Assembly (NCBI GenBank): GCA_963724385.1
Contig: CAVRUJ010000001.1
Span: 1,550,001-1,614,000, forward strand
Length of the DNA: 64,000 nucleotides
Origin: DASXQK01 sp963724385
Lineage (GTDB): Bacteria; Pseudomonadota; Alphaproteobacteria; Dongiales; Dongiaceae
Direction: 5' to 3'
Under the pieces are notes generated by a model. The model did not search any database. It saw only the letters and a list, made by a program, of their open reading frames with translations, and had not been told where the DNA came from. Below, in pieces: positions 24,873 through 32,682 of this stretch; position 1 is the stretch's first letter; each line of letters opens with the position of its first letter. The position numbers and the translations under genes are program-made.

Positions 24873-25153
24873 GGGTGCCTCCGGCCAGGTCGCCAGTCGA
24901 GATCGCGCTCACGCAGCCTCGCCGCCTTCGCGTCACGTTCCGCTTGGCGCAGAGACAGCGGCGGCGGCGCGCATCCGCAAGAGGTGGAAATTCCAGCGAC
25001 GAGATCGGCGACGGCGACCTGGCGCAGGGTGCGGCAGCCGCAGCGGCAGACAGCCCGGCGCCCGTTGACGGCCGCAACCACCCACCGGCCGAAACGCTGG
25101 CCCTCGAGAACCCTGGCGATTGTTTGAACGCCGGCCGCGCCTGGCGAGCTCAT
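24869..25153 (-). CDS. Small zinc-binding protein of the AP2/HNH-associated type
   Basis: 94 residues. Contains GQRFGRWVVAAVNGRRAVCRCGC and then TSCGC: four to five cysteines in the pattern CxCGC...CGC, as in zinc-binding domains that accompany phage AP2 or HNH homing endonucleases, but no HNH or nuclease motif is present. ATGA overlaps exist at both ends (25150/25153 and 24869/24872). Probably a DNA-binding accessory protein. Confidence 0.5.
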   Translation of the reverse strand: MSSPGAAGVQTIARVLEGQRFGRWVVAAVNGRRAVCRCGCRTLRQVAVADLVAGISTSCGCAPPPLSLRQAERDAKAARLRERDLDWRPGRRHP

Positions 25154-25518
25154 TGGTCAACCTCCACTGCAAAGAGCGTCGGTGGAAATTGATCGCCGCC
25201 AGTGACGCGCAGCTGATCGGGGCTGAGGGCGGCATATGCCTCGAGGCGCCCGACGAGATCGCCAGCCGGATCGCGGAGGGTTTCAGACAGGAATTCGAAG
25301 ACGGCCCTGGCGCCGAGGCGATGGAGGCTGTGGGCGAGGTATTGCAGACGCAGCGGGTTGCGGGTAAAAAATCGCCAGCCCGAGAGTTTTCCCGATCCGC
25401 CCCGTGCCCGCCTGCCAGCGGCACGGGGTTTCGGTTTGAGGGAGGCGGCGATCGGAGCCTCGCGCGGCCGGCCGAGGTGCGCATGGTTAGGCCGCCTCGG
25501 GATTCTCGAGCCGCGCAA
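25150..25518 (-). CDS. Hypothetical basic protein
   Basis: Up to 122 residues. The only ATG (25518) lies inside the 3' end of the alpA-like gene, so the true start may be a GTG or TTG further in. The N-terminal 50 residues are rich in Arg, Pro and Ala; the rest (FFTRNPLRLQYLAHSLHRLG, ETLRDPAGDLVGRL) looks like a real helical protein. No family is recognised. The stop overlaps the next ATG by 4 bp. Confidence 0.45.
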   Translation of the reverse strand: MRGSRIPRRPNHAHLGRPREAPIAASLKPKPRAAGRRARGGSGKLSGWRFFTRNPLRLQYLAHSLHRLGARAVFEFLSETLRDPAGDLVGRLEAYAALSPDQLRVTGGDQFPPTLFAVEVDQ

Positions 25519-25690
25519 TGTGCGAAATCAGCGTGCTCTTCCGGGCGCACCAGCGCGTATCGCCGACCTTGAACCCCGGCAGGTGGCCATGCTCCAGCAG
25601 GTAGTAAACTCGCCGGGGCTTCCATCCCAAGAACTTGCTGATGGCCTCGACGCCCTCGAGGAGATCATCAGCTAGCGTTGGCGTCTTCAT
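25487..25690 (-). CDS. AlpA/excisionase-type DNA-binding protein
   Basis: 67 residues from ATG 25690 behind a perfect GGAGG site. The sequence VEAISKFLGWKPRRVYYLLE followed by GHLPGFKVGDTRW is the winged helix-turn-helix of the AlpA/Xis (HTH_17) group. In P4-like elements and Gram-negative satellites AlpA activates integrase or excision. It is the first gene of the leftward operon, preceded by a palindromic operator at 25709-25725. Confidence 0.8.
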   Translation of the reverse strand: MKTPTLADDLLEGVEAISKFLGWKPRRVYYLLEHGHLPGFKVGDTRWCARKSTLISHIARLENPEAA

Positions 25691-25708
25691 TCATGCCTCC
25701 TTAGACGA

Positions 25709-25725
25709 AGTGCGCTTTACGCACT
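25709..25725. promoter_or_regulatory. Palindromic operator upstream of the alpA-like gene
   Basis: AGTGCGCTTTACGCACT is a perfect inverted repeat (AGTGCG and CGCACT) with a 5-bp centre. It lies 19 bp upstream of the alpA-like ATG and 45 bp past the merR stop. Fourteen bases (GCGCTTTACGCACT) recur in the merR/int promoter region at 26268-26281. Two matching sites at the two key promoters suggest one regulator controls both. Confidence 0.6.
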
Positions 25726-25769
25726 ATCGATGCCAAAAGATGACAGTCAGTCCCGCAGACCGTCAAGCA

Positions 25770-26252
25770 CTACATTAAGGTTGATGATTCCCATTTGTGC
25801 CTTCCTGCTGCTCCCCAGTAGTCTCGAGATCGGATCAGGCCTGAATTCAGCACCGGATCGCCGTCCTCGTCTGTAATGACGTCGTAGCCAAGGATGCCGC
25901 CATTCGTGATGTAGTGCAGAAAATTAAGCCCTCTTCCTTGGACCGCCCGCTCTGCGGCCTCGCGCAGCCGGCGAGCGGGCGCAAGCAGCCCTGACTTCGG
26001 GCGGGACGGCGAGAGGGCATCTCGGAACCTCTCGGCCGTCTGCTTGAGGACTCCCCGGGGAACTCCGTTGCTCGCGAGATGCACAAGCACTGCGGCGACA
26101 CGAGCCTCTGCGGTATCGAACCGCCGGTGGACGCCGGTCCCGGCGCCTTGGGTGCCCCCGATAGGCTCAAGTATGCCGAAATCGGCCCATAGCTGGATGG
26201 TTCGCGGCTTCACTTGAAGGGCCTTCGCCAGCTCTGCGACCGTGTATTCCAT
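25770..26252 (-). CDS. MerR-type transcriptional regulator
   Basis: 160 residues from ATG 26252 (an in-frame GTG is 6 bp earlier). The N-terminus is a MerR winged helix: YTVAELAKALQVKPRTIQLW, ADFGILEPIGG and RRFDTAEARVAAVLVHL. The usual MerR dimerisation coil is short and is followed by a domain of about 70 residues (GRGLNFLHYITNGGILGYDV) not typical of metal sensors. It is divergent from the integrase and has a CGCACT operator in its promoter. Position suggests the element's master repressor or switch; the ligand is unknown. Confidence 0.75.
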   Translation of the reverse strand: MEYTVAELAKALQVKPRTIQLWADFGILEPIGGTQGAGTGVHRRFDTAEARVAAVLVHLASNGVPRGVLKQTAERFRDALSPSRPKSGLLAPARRLREAAERAVQGRGLNFLHYITNGGILGYDVITDEDGDPVLNSGLIRSRDYWGAAGRHKWESSTLM

Positions 26253-26266
26253 GCTCACAGACTAAA

Positions 26267-26281
26267 AGCGCTTTACGCACT
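26267..26281. promoter_or_regulatory. Second copy of the operator, in the merR/int intergenic region
   Basis: AGCGCTTTACGCACT shares 14 of 15 bases with the palindrome at 25709-25725; only the left arm is weaker (AGCG for GTGCG). It lies 15 bp upstream of the merR start and 68 bp upstream of the integrase start, where it could control both. Confidence 0.55.
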
Positions 26282-26348
26282 TGTCAACAATCGGGACCAA
26301 GCGTAGCTTCTGGGGGTAACCAAATTCCCTTTGCATGGAGAGGAACCG

Positions 26349-27518
26349 ATGGCGAGCATCCGAAAGCGAAGTTGGGTCTCAGCGGGGACCAAGCGAGAGA
26401 GCTGGGTCGTCGACTACTTCGATCAAGGCGGCAAGCGCCGGCTCAAGACATTCGACACGAAGAAGGAAGCCGAGACCTGGAAGGTGAGTGCGCTATTCGA
26501 GGTGCGGCAGGGCACCCACACAGCCGACAGTGCGAGCATCACTGTCGAGCAGGCCGGCGATCTCTGGATTGATCAATGCCGGCTCGACGGCTTGGAGAGA
26601 TCGACCGTCCGGCAGTACCTCGGCCACCTCGATCTGCACATCAAGCCGGTCATTGGCGCCGTAAAGCTCTCGCAGCTGACGTCGCCCGCCGTGAAGGATT
26701 TTGCCGCCCGGCTGCAGCGGGAAGGCCGGTCACCGGCGATGGTGAAGAAGGTTCTAACCAGCCTCGGGGCTCTGATCGCCGAGGCGCAGGCAGCCGGCCG
26801 GGTGAGCCGCAACGTGGTTCGCGATCTCGGCCGTCAGCAGAAGGGCAGGCGGAAGGCCGAGAAACGACACCGAGGGCGCCTCGAGGCCGGCCGGGACTTC
26901 CCTTCCAAGCCGGAAGTGCAGGCCATCCTGCGCGAAGCGGAGGGCCGCTGGCGCCCGCTGATCGTGACGGCCATCTTCACCGGCATGCGGGCGAGCGAGC
27001 TTCGCGGCTTGACCTGGGCGAACGTCGATCTCAAGGCGGGGCTGATCAGGGTCCGCCAGCGGGCCGACAGGTGGAACCGCATCGGAAGTCCCAAGTCGGA
27101 AGCAGGCATCCGCGAAATCCCGATGCCTCCGATGGTCCTCAGCACTCTGCGGGAGTGGAAGTTGGCCTGTCCGAAGGGCGAGCTCGGCCTCGTCTTTCCG
27201 GCGGGCAGCGGGAACGTCGAGAGCCTGGCCAACATCTACAATCGCGGCTGGGCCCCATTACAGCTGAAAGCCGGCGTCGGAGAGCCGGCGGTCGATGAAC
27301 AGGGCAGGGCCATCCTCGGGGCCAAGTACGGCATGCACGCGCTCCGGCACTTCTATGCGAGCTGGGCGATCGAACAGGGCTTCCCGCCCAAGCGGGTGCA
27401 GACCATGCTCGGCCATAGCTCAATTCAGATGACCTTTGACGTTTATGGGCACCTATTCCCGAACGCGGAAGACGATCAGGCGAAGCTGGCGGCCGGCGAG
27501 CGCGCGCTTGTCGGGTGA
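26349..27518 (+). CDS. int: Tyrosine recombinase (integrase)
   Basis: The start is ATG 26349 because it has a GAGAGGA ribosome site; this gives 389 residues. An arm-binding AP2-like N-terminus (SWVVDYFDQGGKRRLKTF) is followed by a SAM-like core-binding domain (about 65-160) and the catalytic domain. Active-site residues are seen: Arg214 (TGMRASELRG), His330-x2-Arg333 (HALRHF), His356 (LGHSS) and Tyr366 (TFDVYGHLF). It is intact and 58 bp from attR, so it is the likely enzyme for integration into tRNA-Met. It is the only rightward gene at this end. Confidence 0.95.
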   Translation: MASIRKRSWVSAGTKRESWVVDYFDQGGKRRLKTFDTKKEAETWKVSALFEVRQGTHTADSASITVEQAGDLWIDQCRLDGLERSTVRQYLGHLDLHIKPVIGAVKLSQLTSPAVKDFAARLQREGRSPAMVKKVLTSLGALIAEAQAAGRVSRNVVRDLGRQQKGRRKAEKRHRGRLEAGRDFPSKPEVQAILREAEGRWRPLIVTAIFTGMRASELRGLTWANVDLKAGLIRVRQRADRWNRIGSPKSEAGIREIPMPPMVLSTLREWKLACPKGELGLVFPAGSGNVESLANIYNRGWAPLQLKAGVGEPAVDEQGRAILGAKYGMHALRHFYASWAIEQGFPPKRVQTMLGHSSIQMTFDVYGHLFPNAEDDQAKLAAGERALVG

Positions 27519-27575
27519 GTGCGACAGTCATGCAACATGGCGTCGCCAACTGACTGAATTCTCTACCGACCCGCT

Positions 27576-27624
27576 GGAATCATAATCCGCGTGTCGGGGG
27601 TTCGAAGTCCCTCTCCCGCTACCA
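27576..27624 (+). other. attR: duplicated 3' part of tRNA-Met
   Basis: 49 bp that repeat the tRNA-Met 3' half (see attL at 15416). One base is inserted and one changed in the T-loop region, cgaagtccc in place of cgattccc. The tRNA 5' half is absent, so this copy makes no tRNA. Chromosomal sequence resumes after it. Confidence 0.85.
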
Positions 27625-28227
27625 TTCTCACGATTTCGATGAATTGTGAGAAGCGCAGCTTTTCAGCGTCTCGCCCGAATTTTTTGCTCTTCGCTACATG
27701 CGGATTCTCTGAGCCCTATCCGCTTTGCCAGCAGAAGCGCTACGGATCGCGCGAGCGTGCGCTCGTGGACCGCGTCACGACAGCTTTTCCGAGGGACCTT
27801 AGAGGCTGTCGGCGCTCCAGACAGTCTGAGATGGACAGTTTTTGCGTGCCAGAGGCCTTTCGCGATGCCGACGGTCAAGCTGCGCGACGAGCTCCTCAAC
27901 CGTGAAATCTTCAACACCCTCTTCGAGGCCCAGGTTCTCATCGAGCGCTGGCACCATCACTACAACCATCGCCGGCCTCACTCGGCGCTTGGCTATCGGC
28001 CCCCAGCTCCACGCGCATGGCTGGTCCCTCCGCCGGACGCCCACTCCGCTTCGCCATGGGTCCGCGGGCGTCCGGCTGGATCAAATACCGATTCTGCTGC
28101 TACATGGGAACCGGCTGCGCAGTCGGGGGCCGGTCAGGTATCCCCGACCGCATCTGCAACTTGGCCTGTACCGATGTCTCCAATGAGCTCCGCCAAGGCG
28201 ACGGGATCGCGGGGGCGCTTAAGGCGC
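27625..28227. other. Junction region with IS relic
   Basis: About 600 bp without an intact gene. It begins with a possible hairpin (ttctcac ... gtgagaa, 27625-27652) followed after some 25 bp by a T run, which may terminate the integrase transcript. The middle holds the IS3-family relic listed separately; the rest (28020-28227) shows nothing recognisable. Confidence 0.45.
27880..28020 (+). mobile_element. IS3-family transposase relic (OrfB C-terminus)
   Basis: Frame 1 encodes LRDELLNREIFNTLFEAQ, then IERWHHHYNHRRPHSALGYR, the conserved end of the IS3-family integrase-type transposase. The catalytic DDE part upstream is missing and no terminal repeats are seen. Similar relic sequence occurs at 35700. 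Confidence 0.8.
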
Positions 28228-28446
28228 TTAGTTGCCATCGCGCTTGTCTGACCGTTTACCGCGGCCCTCTTCTACCTCCCGATAGGCAAATTTGTTGATC
28301 TGCTTCTGCTCATTGATCCATCCCCACGCCTCAGCCTCGCTGTTGAATGTGTTCACGATGCGGGGCTTATTACGCCCGTGTCTCATTTCAACATCGCAGG
28401 TCCGCTCGTTCTTGCGGATAAGGACGCGGTAGGCAATCTTTGGCAT
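28228..28446 (-). CDS. Small conserved hypothetical protein
   Basis: The start is set at ATG 28446 (MPKIAYRVLIRKNERTCDVE), giving 72 residues; an upstream ATG would only add low-complexity sequence. The block SEAEAWGWINEQKQI is typical of a short alphaproteobacterial family of unknown function that occurs near mobile elements. Basic, no cysteines motif, no membrane part. It could be a chromosomal gene left next to the integration site. Confidence 0.55.
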   Translation of the reverse strand: MPKIAYRVLIRKNERTCDVEMRHGRNKPRIVNTFNSEAEAWGWINEQKQINKFAYREVEEGRGKRSDKRDGN

Positions 28447-28787
28447 AGGGTTAATATGCCACAGCGCGCTCAGATCGTAAAATGGCTCCGGCGCCCCCTT
28501 AGTTTTCAAACTGACCCACTACCGGCCCGCGCAACTGACTACAATTGCGGCATTTTTTGTGCCAAAATTCCTAATTATCGGAACAGGGAATGTCTCTCGT
28601 GGAGCAGGGATTTAATGGAGAGAACAGGGAAGCAAACGGGCGGAGCAGACTCTCGCTGCATGCTGCAAAAATCCCCAGTCGGTCCATAAGATGATGGCCG
28701 GTTCAGTCCGTGCCCTTCATGATGAGCTATCGGGCTGGAGTGTTTATTGGAGAATCTAACGCCCGTCGTTGCTGAGCGGTGCGCGCC
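28447..28787. other. Gene-free stretch
   Basis: About 340 bp with low GC for this genome. Short frames exist but none has a ribosome site or known motif. No promoter motif stands out before the CorA-like gene. Confidence 0.4.
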
Positions 28788-29753
28788 ATGAGTGAGGGTC
28801 TTCCCCTGTTCGCCTACGCATTCCGCGGCGGGGTTGCACAGGCATTGCATGGCTTCGCTGAGGCCGACGCTTTGCTCGGCAGTTCCGATTTCATTTGGGT
28901 GCACCTCGATCCTCGGGACTTGGCTTCACAGAAGTGGTTGAGGAATCGCCCCTGGCCACCCAAGGTGATCGATACTGTTGCGGCCCCGATCCAGCGCGGC
29001 AAGCTTTTTACCGCTGGTGACCTCATATATGGTCATTTGCGAGACTTTCGAAAACAACCCAGCGCACTTCAGGCCGGATCGCTATGTATCGCCGCTTCGC
29101 CATCTATGGTCGTGACTGGACGCCACATCCCGCTGCTCTCGATTGAGGAACTGCAGCGCAGGGTCGAAGCGCAAACGATCCTGCCCGGCACTCCCTTTGC
29201 ACTTATCACAGAGTTCTTCCGTGCTTTGAACGACATCGGCGAGGGATTGCTGCTGCGAGCCGGCGAACGTCTTTCCGCACTCGGGTCTGATGTGCTGAAG
29301 CGCGAAGGGTCGACGTATCGCGAGGAGATTTTGGAATTGCGGCGAGGATCGATCCAAATCGCACGCGACATGGCCTACAAGCGTGCGGCCATGCTTGAAT
29401 TGCTAAGCCACCGTCCGACACAATTCCCTGCAGACGAATTCGACCGGTTCAAAAGCCAAGTCGACCGCTATATAGCATTGTGTGAGGACGCACAGGATTA
29501 CGCAGAGGATTGCCAATTCCTGCTGGAAGAGGTGCGAGCACAAGTGGAGGAGCAAACTAACCGCAATCTCTATATATTGACGGTGTTCTCTGCGATCTTT
29601 CTGCCGGCGGAGCTGGTTGTCGGCCTTTGGGGAATGAATGTCGCCGGCATTCCGTTCAGCAGCGCGCCTAACGGATTTTGGGCCGTGGGTGCGCTGATCG
29701 TGGCGGTTTTCGCCTTGGTCGTTCTTATCCTCCGTAGGCTAAGAATCTTTTGA
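28788..29753 (+). CDS. CorA/ZntB-family metal transporter
   Basis: 321 residues from ATG 28788. The N-terminal cytoplasmic funnel domain (SDFIWVHLDPRD near residue 35) is followed by the long stalk helix and two C-terminal membrane helices. The family signature is GLWGMNVAGIPF, i.e. GMN at the pore mouth, followed by VGALIVAVFALVVLILRRLR. Shorter N-terminal beta sheets and GMNVAGIPF favour the ZntB (zinc) branch over CorA (magnesium), but this cannot be settled by eye. It is a lone gene in the accessory region. Confidence 0.88.
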   Translation: MSEGLPLFAYAFRGGVAQALHGFAEADALLGSSDFIWVHLDPRDLASQKWLRNRPWPPKVIDTVAAPIQRGKLFTAGDLIYGHLRDFRKQPSALQAGSLCIAASPSMVVTGRHIPLLSIEELQRRVEAQTILPGTPFALITEFFRALNDIGEGLLLRAGERLSALGSDVLKREGSTYREEILELRRGSIQIARDMAYKRAAMLELLSHRPTQFPADEFDRFKSQVDRYIALCEDAQDYAEDCQFLLEEVRAQVEEQTNRNLYILTVFSAIFLPAELVVGLWGMNVAGIPFSSAPNGFWAVGALIVAVFALVVLILRRLRIF

Positions 29754-29895
29754 GTTTTTGCTTCCCTACTGCTGGCTGTGAATGAATGACCTGCCTCCCG
29801 CTGCGCAGCAGGCTTAAGCGTTGGCGTGGGGACTCCGTTGGCCACAGTTGATCTGCATGGGGCTTAGCGACAGCGCTACGCTGATCGGATCGGAA

Positions 29896-31386
29896 TTAGA
29901 GCGCCGCCTCGAGTGTGCGGCAAATCGTCTTCAGGACCTTGATCCGCTCAAACAGCTTGTCCTCGGCCTCGACCAGGGTCCAGGGAACGAGATCTGTGCT
30001 GGTACGCTCGATCATCTCTCCCGCCGCGGCCTGATAGTCGTCCCAGTGTCCGCGGTTGCGCCAGTCCTCTGGCGTGATCTTGAAGTGCTTGAAGCTCAGC
30101 TGTTCGCGCTCGCGGAAGCGCTTCAGCTGCTCCTCCTTGCTGATCTGGAGCCAGAATTTCACGACTAGCACGCCGTGGGCAATCAGGTCCAATTCGAAGT
30201 CGTTGATCTCGCCGTAGGCACGGCGCCAGTCAGCCTCGCTGCAGAGATTTTCCACCCGTTCCACCAGGACCCGGCCGTACCAGGTCCGATCAAAGACCGT
30301 CACCCGGCCGAGGCGCGGGATATGGCGCCAGAAGCGCCAAAGATAAGGCCGCGCCGCCTCTTCGTCCGTCGGCTTGGCGATCGGCACAAGGCGGACCTGG
30401 CTGATGTCGAGAGCCTCGGCGACGCGGCGGATGCTGCCGCCTTTACCGGCGGCATCGCTGCCTTCGAAGGCGATGACGAGAGCACGGCGACTGAACTTCT
30501 TGTGGCGGACCAGGGTGGCGAAACGCCCCTGCCATTTCTCGATCAGCCGCTCGTAGTCCTTTTCGTCGAGCTTGCGGGTGAGGTCGAGGGTCGAAAGGAG
30601 CGTCCGGCTACTGGGTGCAGCAGTCGGCTCTGCCTTGACCTTGCGGACGGGGGTGCGCTTGGCTGGCGCCGGCTTCTCCCGCAGGCGGCGCCTGACGGCG
30701 TCGAGGAAAGCGCGGGCGATGGTGACGGAGGAATAGCGCTGATCGGCGGCGTCGACGATGGCCCAGGGCGCATAGCCATAGCTGGTCAGTCGGATCGTCT
30801 CCTCCATCACGTGCTTCGCGCCATCGTAGTGCTTCAGCAGAAGGCGGTCCCGTTCCGTGACTCGCCAACGTGTCGCCGGATCGCTTTCCAGCCTTTTCAG
30901 CCGCTTGCGCTGCTCGGCGCGGGAGAGATGCAGGTTCAGCTTGAGCAGCAGCACGCCCTCGTCCGTCAGCATTTTCTCAAAGCGGTTGATCTCACCGATC
31001 CGCTTCACGAATTGGGCCTCGGCAATCTCGCCGAGGTAATGACGGACGGCGGGCTCGACGTACCAGTGATCAGAGAACACCGCCGTGCGGCCCTTGGCCG
31101 GCAAGGCGCGCCAAAACCGCCACATGTGCGGGCGTTCGCGCTCTTCCTCAGTAGGGCTGAGCTCGGCATAGGTCTCAATCAGCCTGGCATCGAGCCAGGA
31201 GCCAACCCGGTTCATTGCCTCGCTGCGCCCGGTCCCGGCCATGCCGGTCAAGACGACAACGACCGAAAACCTTTGGCTCTCGGCCAGCTCGTACTGGCAT
31301 TCGATTAACGCCTTGCGCAGCTCGGGCAGGAGCCGCTCGTATTTGGCCTTGTCGAGCTTCTGGCCGATCTCGGCCGTTTCCAGCAT
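29896..31386 (-). CDS. pap: Polyphosphate:AMP phosphotransferase (tandem PPK2)
   Basis: Start placed at ATG 31386 (MLETAEIG), since the 77 codons upstream have no homology look; this gives 496 residues, the usual size. It carries two PPK2 domains. The first has a degenerate P-loop (VVLTGMAGTGRSEAMNR, no Lys), the second an intact one (IAFEGSDAAGKGGSIRR) with the lid WRFWRHIPRLGRVTVFDRTW and YGRVLVERVE. This two-domain form transfers phosphate from polyphosphate to AMP, making ADP, thus saving energy from polyP under stress. No ppk1 gene is nearby. Confidence 0.9.
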   Translation of the reverse strand: MLETAEIGQKLDKAKYERLLPELRKALIECQYELAESQRFSVVVVLTGMAGTGRSEAMNRVGSWLDARLIETYAELSPTEEERERPHMWRFWRALPAKGRTAVFSDHWYVEPAVRHYLGEIAEAQFVKRIGEINRFEKMLTDEGVLLLKLNLHLSRAEQRKRLKRLESDPATRWRVTERDRLLLKHYDGAKHVMEETIRLTSYGYAPWAIVDAADQRYSSVTIARAFLDAVRRRLREKPAPAKRTPVRKVKAEPTAAPSSRTLLSTLDLTRKLDEKDYERLIEKWQGRFATLVRHKKFSRRALVIAFEGSDAAGKGGSIRRVAEALDISQVRLVPIAKPTDEEAARPYLWRFWRHIPRLGRVTVFDRTWYGRVLVERVENLCSEADWRRAYGEINDFELDLIAHGVLVVKFWLQISKEEQLKRFREREQLSFKHFKITPEDWRNRGHWDDYQAAAGEMIERTSTDLVPWTLVEAEDKLFERIKVLKTICRTLEAAL

Positions 31387-31632
31387 CCTCGCCCGTCCTT
31401 TGCACTTTCCGTATAAACCGAGTTCGCACTTTTCGATTGAGCCAGCCTCGGATTTGTCATCCAACGTTGCTTCAAACTCTGCGGCATCATAAAGAAAAAG
31501 TGAACGAAAAGCACGGCGAAGCAGGTCGATGCAAGCATACCGCGTGCGACCTACAGGTCCGAGAGAGATTCGTGTTCGACTGACTTGACAACTGGACCAA
31601 AGATCGGAGGCCGGCAACAGCCGGTGCGTGGT

Positions 31633-32655
31633 TCAGTGTGCCGGATCGTCGGCACGATGGCGCTCGGCGATCTGGTTCACGGTCCTTACGAGCAGGTCGT
31701 ACTTAACCTTCGTAAGGCTAACATCGCGATAGTAGTTCACCAGATCTCCCCAGGGGTCGGTGAGGCGGGTAATGCCAGAGATGAACGCGACGACCCCGCC
31801 AATCTCGAGTTGAGAGGTCAGCACCAGCCAGCCACCGTAGAGCAACGCGATGATGATCTGCCAATGCGTGCCTAGGTTCATCAGGAAGTTCAAGCTGTAT
31901 TTGAGCTTAAAGATGCCCACGCTCAGCCCAAAAACCCGGTCGATCACCTCTCCCTCACCATCCCGGTCTGTAGTTGCGCTCCGCCGGTCGGCTAGGCTGC
32001 CGCTGAGACCGCGAAGCAGAGAAATTGATTTTTGCGTGCGCTGATTGATCGCCGCCTGCATCAGGGGCAGGAAAGTGAATTGTGCGAGGAACACGACGCC
32101 GGTAATGAGGGTCATTATTGGATCGACATGAATCATATAGGCTAAAACCGAGGCGACGATTCCGCATTGAAGCAGCGGCTCCGATACCGCCTCCGCGACA
32201 AATAGCCCGATCGGCTCCGCCTCGGCCACAATCATGGAGATCGCGATCCCGCTTTCATTCGTGGTCGAACTCAAGCGGACTTTGGAATAGAGATCGCAAA
32301 TGCGCTTGCGCAAATCGCGTGTGGTCCGCTCTCCAAGCCAGCTGCGATAGACGTTGAGGCCCAGCTTGATAGCTCCCTGAGCCAGCGCGACGCCGGCGTA
32401 GACAGCGCATAGGGTCACAATCGCTTGAAAGTGCCGGTGCTTCACGGTGTCGTTGACGATGCGGCGCTGCAATTCGAGCGGAATCACCTCCATAAGAAAG
32501 ACGATCACAGTCAGCATCGATAAGCAGATCTGGTGCAGCCCCAATGTGCGCAGAATGTAGTGTGACATCTTCGGCAGGAGCACGCCCGCGTTGGAGTTGG
32601 CACCGTGGGGTGAGTCCGGTCTACGAGTTGGGGACTGTGTCGGTGTGTGCGTCAT
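31633..32655 (-). CDS. ABC exporter membrane domain lacking the ATPase
   Basis: 340 residues from ATG 32655. Resembles a type-1 ABC exporter transmembrane domain: several hydrophobic helices (LSMLTVIVFLMEVIPLELQ, IVTLCAVYAGVALAQGAI, GIVASVLAYMIHVDPIMTLI, WQIIIALLYGGWLVL) and the coupling-helix style segment WLGERTTRDLRKRICDLY. No Walker A, signature or Walker B is present before the stop at 31633, and the downstream 240 bp encode none. It may be an independent TMD protein paired with an ATPase elsewhere, or a truncation. It ends with LLVRTVNQIAERHRADD, where the linker to the ATPase would start. Confidence 0.7.
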   Translation of the reverse strand: MTHTPTQSPTRRPDSPHGANSNAGVLLPKMSHYILRTLGLHQICLSMLTVIVFLMEVIPLELQRRIVNDTVKHRHFQAIVTLCAVYAGVALAQGAIKLGLNVYRSWLGERTTRDLRKRICDLYSKVRLSSTTNESGIAISMIVAEAEPIGLFVAEAVSEPLLQCGIVASVLAYMIHVDPIMTLITGVVFLAQFTFLPLMQAAINQRTQKSISLLRGLSGSLADRRSATTDRDGEGEVIDRVFGLSVGIFKLKYSLNFLMNLGTHWQIIIALLYGGWLVLTSQLEIGGVVAFISGITRLTDPWGDLVNYYRDVSLTKVKYDLLVRTVNQIAERHRADDPAH

Positions 32656-32682
32656 GACATCGCCCCAATCGGCAACAGTCAA

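Larger units (their letters stand above)
15416..27624. mobile_element. Integrated phage-satellite-like element (about 12.2 kb) in tRNA-Met
   Basis: Bounded by tRNA-derived direct repeats and carrying a tyrosine integrase next to the distal repeat. A MerR-type regulator is divergent from the integrase. A long leftward operon holds an AlpA-type protein, small zinc proteins, primase, RepA-like helicase, an iteron-like array, coiled-coil proteins, small and large terminase and a RuvC-like resolvase. No portal, major capsid, protease, head-tail joining, tail, lysin or holin gene is recognisable, although roughly 85% of the element is coding. Size and order (int, regulator, alpA, pri, rep, ori-like array, terS) resemble phage-inducible chromosomal islands. 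The alternative is a prophage with its structural module deleted. Low-level decay (frameshifts) is present in two genes. Confidence 0.8.

Noticed and set aside
24869..25153. Homing endonuclease
   Set aside because: Only the zinc-binding cysteines are present; no HNH, GIY-YIG or LAGLIDADG motif in 94 residues.
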